A stretch of 8,248 nt of DNA from Candidatus Odyssella thessalonicensis (GTDB taxonomy: Bacteria > Pseudomonadota > Alphaproteobacteria > Bin65), in assembly GCA_005240015.1 (NCBI GenBank), contig SBBV01000509.1:1-8248 (forward strand), read 5' to 3'. How positions within the stretch are numbered: the first letter of the stretch is position 1; the number at the start of each line of letters is the position of its first letter. Of this stretch, positions 5,449 through 8,248 are shown one piece after another. The notes beneath the pieces were generated by a model. The model was not told where the DNA came from and ran no database searches. It worked only from the letters and a program-made list of their open reading frames with translations. The translations under genes and the position numbers were made by a program.

Positions 5449-5583
5449 ATGTCGACGGTCCGCATGCGAAAAGGGGTCGGACCCCTTTTCACGCTCGCCC
5501 ATCAAGGCTCCGGCTCGCCGGCAACGCCGAGAAGGGGTCTCACCCCTTTTCGCGGCCGCGCCGAGCGCACGCCTTCGGTCTAG
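5449..5583 (+). CDS. Possible 44-codon ORF in the regulator-kinase gap
   Basis: An ATG preceded by AAAGG at 6-base spacing opens a 44-codon frame whose TAG (5581-5583) abuts the kinase ATG at 5584. The product (starting MSTVRMRKG) is basic, lacks recognisable domains, and is partly translated from the two hairpins. It is unlikely to be a selected protein. It could, however, carry ribosomes across the inserted DNA so that the kinase, which lacks a clear Shine-Dalgarno site, is translated by stop-start coupling. Confidence 0.25.
   Translation: MSTVRMRKGVGPLFTLAHQGSGSPATPRRGLTPFRGRAERTPSV
5468..5490. repeat. Perfect palindromic hairpin, GGGGTC type (copy 1)
   Basis: An 11-bp arm GAAAAGGGGTC, one central base, and its exact reverse complement. 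The stem ends in TTTTC, so it could also act as a weak terminator within the operon. It resembles the dispersed GGGGTC-GACCCC palindromes found between genes in various proteobacteria (from memory). Confidence 0.75.
5529..5551. repeat. Palindromic hairpin, GGGGTC type (copy 2)
   Basis: GAGAAGGGGT, loop CTC, then ACCCCTTTTC: a 10-bp stem with one G-T wobble. It shares the AAGGGGTC core with the copy 39 bp upstream but has diverged in the arms. The two form a tandem pair like a REP doublet. Confidence 0.7.
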
Positions 5584-6996
5584 ATGTTCCGCCGGCCCGC
5601 CCGCCGGATCCAGGCGCTTTATCGGGCGGCCTCGGCCTCGCTCGCTTGGCGCCTCGTGCTGGGCGCCGCGGCCCTCATCGCGATCGCGCTGATCGCCGCC
5701 GCCATCGCGCTGCCGCAGCTCTACCGCGCCGGCCTCGAGCGGCAGCTCGACTTCGAGCTCGACTACCTGCTCAACCGCCTGATCACGCGCGTCGGCACCG
5801 AGCAGAGCGGCGACCTCACGCTCGCCGAGCCGATGACCGAGCGCGACTACGAAAGCGCCTATTCCGGCTACTACTGGCAGATCACGAGCGAAGGCCGGGT
5901 CGTGCTCGCCTCGCGCTCGCTGGCCGGCTGGACGCTCGAGCTGCGCCCGCCGGCGAGCATCGCGCGCGACATCGACCAGGACACGATCTTCGCGCGCGCG
6001 CCCGAAGGTCCGCAGCGCCTGCGCGCCACGAGCCGCATCATCCGCTCGGACACGCTCAACAAGGATCTCGTCTTCACCGTGGCGGCGGTGCGCACCGAGA
6101 TCGACGAGAACATCGAGGACTTCCGCCTCACCATCGTGCTCACGATCCTCGGGTTGGGGCTCGTCCTGATCGGCACGGTCTGGCTGCAGGTGCGCTTCGG
6201 CCTGGGGCCGCTCCGCCGCATTCCGCAGGCGCTGGCCGCGATCCGCTCGGGCGAGAGCGACCGGCTCACCGGCTCGTTCTCGGCCGAGGTCGAGCCGCTG
6301 GCGCGCGAGATCAACGCGCTGCTCGACCACAACGCCGACGTCGTCGAGCGCGCGCGCACGCACGTCGGCAATCTCGCGCACTCGCTCAAGACGCCGATCG
6401 CGGTGCTCACCAACGAGGCGAGCGGGCGCGAAGGCGGATTCGCCGAGACGGTGAAGGCCCAGGTCGGCATCATGAAGGACCAGGTGGACCACCACCTCTC
6501 GCGCGCGCGCATGGCGGCGCGCGCCGGCGTGCTCGGCGCCCGCACCAGCGTGATGCCGGTGCTGGAAGGCCTGGCGCGCACGCTCGAGAAGATCTACCGC
6601 GAGCGCCGTATCGCCATCGCGCTCGATGGGCCGCCCGAGATCGCGTTCCGCGGCGAGCGCCAGGATCTCGAGGAGATGCTCGGCAACCTCCTCGACAATG
6701 CCTGCAAGTATGCGAAGTCGCGCGTCTCGGCCAAGGCGATGGAACGCGAGGGCGGGCGCCTCCGGATCGAGGTCGGCGACGACGGCCCCGGCGTTCCCTC
6801 CGAGCGTCGCCGCGTCGCGCAGAAGCGCGGCGTGCGGCTCGACGAGACTTATCAGGGCAGCGGCCTCGGCCTCTCGATCGTCAAGGACATCGCCGAGATC
6901 TACGGCGGCAGCTTCACGATGGGCGAAGCCGAGCTCGGCGGGCTCCTCGCGATCCTCGATCTGCCGCTGGCCGCGACGTCGCGCCGCGCGCGGTGA
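5584..6996 (+). CDS. Membrane sensor histidine kinase (PhoQ/FeuQ-like)
   Basis: 470 residues. TM1 is at about residues 22-45 and TM2 at about 182-203, enclosing a periplasmic sensor region of roughly 135 residues. A HAMP-like linker follows at about 204-258. The dimerisation domain has phospho-acceptor H266 in VGNLAHSLKTPIAVL. The ATPase domain has the N-box NLLDNACKYA (368-377), G1 DDGPGVP (399-405) and G2 GSGLGLSIVK (425-434). It ends in a basic tail. These features match the kinase partner of PhoP/FeuP-type regulators, and the gene follows that regulator. The start is fixed by an in-frame TAG immediately upstream of the ATG. No Shine-Dalgarno sequence precedes it, only the inserted 149 bp. 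In the inferred ancestral layout the regulator stop touched this ATG, and GAGGG in the regulator 3' end (5417-5421) would have been upstream. The ligand is not predictable from sequence. Confidence 0.93.
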   Translation: MFRRPARRIQALYRAASASLAWRLVLGAAALIAIALIAAAIALPQLYRAGLERQLDFELDYLLNRLITRVGTEQSGDLTLAEPMTERDYESAYSGYYWQITSEGRVVLASRSLAGWTLELRPPASIARDIDQDTIFARAPEGPQRLRATSRIIRSDTLNKDLVFTVAAVRTEIDENIEDFRLTIVLTILGLGLVLIGTVWLQVRFGLGPLRRIPQALAAIRSGESDRLTGSFSAEVEPLAREINALLDHNADVVERARTHVGNLAHSLKTPIAVLTNEASGREGGFAETVKAQVGIMKDQVDHHLSRARMAARAGVLGARTSVMPVLEGLARTLEKIYRERRIAIALDGPPEIAFRGERQDLEEMLGNLLDNACKYAKSRVSAKAMEREGGRLRIEVGDDGPGVPSERRRVAQKRGVRLDETYQGSGLGLSIVKDIAEIYGGSFTMGEAELGGLLAILDLPLAATSRRAR

Positions 6997-7035
6997 GCGA
7001 CGCCGTCGCTGCCGCGGCGCCGCTTTGCACGGCAT

Positions 7036-7167
7036 CCATCCTTCGAGGCGCTGCGAACGCGAAGGCGCGTCCGCAGCGCACCTCAGGATGAGGTTTTGGT
7101 TGCAAACAGCGCCTCATCCTGAGATGCGCAGCAAGCGCGATGGCGTTTGCTGCGCCTCGAAGGATGG
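7036..7167. repeat. Nested inverted repeat between convergent kinase and VOC genes
   Basis: The outer arms match perfectly over 16 bp (7036-7051 and 7152-7167, core ATCCTTCGAGGCGC). The inner arms match over 12 bp (7082-7093 and 7112-7123, CTCAGGATGAGG). The sequences between are roughly complementary with mismatches. The whole is therefore two head-to-head copies of a unit of about 57 bp around an 18-bp spacer. CATCCTTCGAG/CTCAGGATGAGG motifs recur between genes in many alphaproteobacterial genomes (from memory). The RNA would fold strongly on either strand and may help end both convergent transcripts. No clear target duplication flanks it. Confidence 0.8.
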
Positions 7168-7198
7168 CGGTAGCGCGAGGCGTTTCCTCGCTCGGGGA

Positions 7199-7645
7199 TC
7201 AGCTACGGCGCTTGGCCTTCTTCGCCGCGGCCTTCTTCTCGTTGCGGAAGTTGAGCTCGACCGTGATGCCGTTGGGATCGTCGAGGAACATCTGCACGAG
7301 GCCGCTGCCGGGCTGCACCTGCTCCTTGAACGGGATGTTGTGGGCGGCAAGGCGCCGGCGCATCGCGGGCGCGTTCCCGGCGCGGAACGCCACATGGTCG
7401 ACGGCGCCGCCGCCGGGCCTGTCGCCGTTCGCGGCCGGCACGTTGACCTGGCCGCGGATCGCCCTGGGATCGCCAAGCGGCACGAGGTGCACGACCGGCG
7501 TCTCGCCGCAATAGAGCCAGTAGCCCGGGAACGCGAGCGGCGGCCGCTTGCCTTGGCGCAGCCCGATCGCGCGGCAATAGAAGTCGCGCGTCGCCTCCAT
7601 GTCGGCGCTGCGGATCGTGTAGTGCTCGAGAAGCTGAAGCGGCAT
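7199..7645 (-). CDS. VOC-family (glyoxalase/dioxygenase fold) protein
   Basis: 148 residues, cytoplasmic, with one vicinal-oxygen-chelate domain made of two beta-alpha-beta-beta-beta modules. Module 1 starts LLEHYTIRSADMEATRDFYCRAIGL. Module 2 starts GGGAVDHVAFRAGNAPAMRRRLAAHNI and ends FLDDPNGITVELNF. The expected metal-ligand positions are occupied by H8, H53 (VVHLVP), H84 and E130 (ITVELNF), so a metal-dependent activity is plausible. The substrate cannot be told: such proteins include glyoxalase I, extradiol dioxygenases, fosfomycin-resistance enzymes and many uncharacterised members. The C-terminus is a Lys/Ala/Arg tail of about 12 residues. The ATG has GGAGG 7 bases upstream. The gene is monocistronic in appearance, convergent with the kinase and flanked by repeat elements on both sides. 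Confidence 0.9.
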   Translation of the reverse strand: MPLQLLEHYTIRSADMEATRDFYCRAIGLRQGKRPPLAFPGYWLYCGETPVVHLVPLGDPRAIRGQVNVPAANGDRPGGGAVDHVAFRAGNAPAMRRRLAAHNIPFKEQVQPGSGLVQMFLDDPNGITVELNFRNEKKAAAKKAKRRS

Positions 7646-7706
7646 GGCGGTGCCTCCGATGCGCGATCTTGTCGAGTGTACGACAGTTCGGGTCGGTCCG
7701 GGAACA

Positions 7707-7863
7707 CGTAGGGGCGCGCTGCGCGCGCCCTTTCTCCGCCGGTACCGCGCGCAAACACATAGGACCCCCGGCCGCCCTAGTGGATCAACGACACAGGCGA
7801 CGAGGTCCTACACGCTTGATGCTTGTGTACGCGGAAACAGGGCGCGCGCAGCGCGCCCCTACG
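7707..7863. repeat. 157-bp interval bounded by perfect 25-bp inverted repeats (MITE-like)
   Basis: The 25-mer at 7707-7731 and the one at 7839-7863 are exact reverse complements. Each is itself an imperfect palindrome (8-bp stem GGGCGCGC/GCGCGCCC, loop TGC). Complementarity continues patchily inwards, for example TTTCTCCGC against TGTTTCCGC, and AGGACC (7761-7766) against GGTCCT (7804-7809), so the interval is one long imperfect palindrome. It contains no ORF of note and no obvious target duplication flanks it. A nonautonomous mobile element or a pair of inverted REP units fits. Confidence 0.65.
7839..7863 (-). terminator. Possible terminator of ccrM
   Basis: On the minus strand an 8-bp GC stem with a 3-base loop lies about 25 bp past the ccrM stop and is followed by TGTTT. 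The T tract is short, and the hairpin is one arm of the larger inverted repeat, so this may be a secondary role. Confidence 0.35.
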
Positions 7864-7884
7864 CTGCCGGCGCCGAGCGAGATG

Positions 7885-8248
7885 TTAGAACAGCTCCGCG
7901 CGCAGCTTCTGCCGGAGCGCGTCGATCGGCACCAGCGCGTTGCCGCGGCGGATGTGCCAGAACGCCCAGCCGTTGCAGGCGGGGGCGCCCTGCACCGCGG
8001 CGCCGACGCGGTGGATCGAGCCGGTGGTCTCGGCGGCGACGACGGTGCCGTCGGCGCGCACTTTCGCGGTGTGGCGTTTCCTCTCGTCCATCAAGATCTC
8101 GCCCGGCGCGATGAGGCCGCGCTCGACCAGCCAGCCGAACGGAATGCGCGGCTGCTCGCGCTTGCTCGCCGGCGCAAGCAGGGACGCATCGGCGATCGGC
8201 TCGACCGCGGCGATGCGCGCCTCGGCCGCATCGGCGTAGGCCGCGTCG
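7885..8248 (-). CDS. ccrM: CcrM-type DNA adenine methyltransferase, C-terminal part (runs off right edge)
   Basis: About 120 C-terminal residues are visible and the frame is open to the window edge. CcrM methylates the adenine of GANTC and controls cell-cycle transcription in alphaproteobacteria. The segment PRIPFGWLVERGLIAPGE, followed by a strand-rich stretch with VRADGTVVA and GSIHRVGAAVQG, and the ending CNGWAFWHI then LVPIDALRQKLRAEL, is the characteristic C-terminal DNA-recognition domain of CcrM. That domain is absent from short Dam-like enzymes. The catalytic DPPY motif and the SAM-binding site lie outside the window. An internal TTG or ATG near 8090 is not a real start, because recognisable CcrM sequence continues upstream. 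It reads towards the VOC gene, which lies on the same strand about 240 bp downstream across the inverted-repeat interval. Confidence 0.9.
   Translation of the reverse strand, partial: DAAYADAAEARIAAVEPIADASLLAPASKREQPRIPFGWLVERGLIAPGEILMDERKRHTAKVRADGTVVAAETTGSIHRVGAAVQGAPACNGWAFWHIRRGNALVPIDALRQKLRAELF

Larger units (their letters stand above)
5426..5584 (+). mobile_element. Putative small insertion with 10-bp target duplication between regulator and kinase
   Basis: The exact 10-mer TCGGTCTAGA occurs at 5426-5435, spanning the regulator stop, and at 5575-5584, spanning the base before the kinase ATG. The 139 bp between the copies contain two related hairpins. Deleting one copy plus the intervening DNA would leave TAG directly followed by ATG. 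The termini are weakly complementary: AGGCGCGC near the left end, and AGGCGTGC on the opposite strand at the right end. No transposase is encoded. A nonautonomous MITE or REP-like element fits best. Slippage or chance is the alternative. Confidence 0.55.

Noticed and set aside
5431..7035. 534-codon open frame on the minus strand opposite the histidine kinase
   Set aside because: Its product is Arg/Ala/Glu-rich low-complexity sequence without domains. It mirrors the kinase gene, whose H, N and G boxes are clear. Long antisense frames are expected at this GC content.
7885..8094. 69-codon ORF as a complete small gene
   Set aside because: The frame stays open to the window edge, and the residues upstream continue the CcrM C-terminal domain.

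Overview
The window is GC-rich and reads as chromosome of an alphaproteobacterium. The main evidence is the gene set: an SMC ATPase, a membrane-anchored DsbA-like protein, a DUF721/DciA-like protein and MutY side by side, and at the right edge the C-terminus of a CcrM-type (GANTC) cell-cycle DNA adenine methyltransferase. From memory, smc, dsbA-like, DUF721, mutY and ccrM lie close together in Caulobacter and related genomes. No genus can be assigned from sequence reading alone.

Left block (1-3624): dciA-like, dsbA-like and smc run leftwards as a probable operon. mutY is divergent from them across a gap of only 32 bp. Middle block (3570-6996): a secreted tyrosine/proline heptad-repeat protein runs leftwards and ends at a terminator located inside the 3' end of mutY. 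A 207-bp divergent promoter region separates it from a rightward cassette of a periplasmic PepSY-like protein, a PhoP/FeuP-type response regulator and a PhoQ/FeuQ-like sensor kinase. Right block (6997-8248): a nested inverted repeat, a leftward VOC-family gene, a 157-bp interval bounded by perfect 25-bp inverted repeats, and partial ccrM.

Two readings stand out. First, the junction between response regulator and kinase is separated by about 149 bp bracketed by an exact 10-bp direct repeat. Removing one repeat copy and the DNA between them gives a response-regulator stop codon directly abutting the kinase ATG, as expected if a small hairpin-bearing element inserted with a target duplication. 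The inserted DNA contains a 44-codon ORF with its own Shine-Dalgarno sequence, and that ORF ends exactly at the kinase ATG, so translational coupling may have survived. Second, the divergent promoter region holds three hexamer-N5-hexamer direct repeats with 11-bp periodicity, resembling the enterobacterial PhoP box. Two point towards the PepSY-regulator-kinase cassette and one towards the tyrosine-rich gene, suggesting autoregulation plus control of the neighbour.

No CRISPR array, RNA gene, phage or transposase gene, or defence system is visible.
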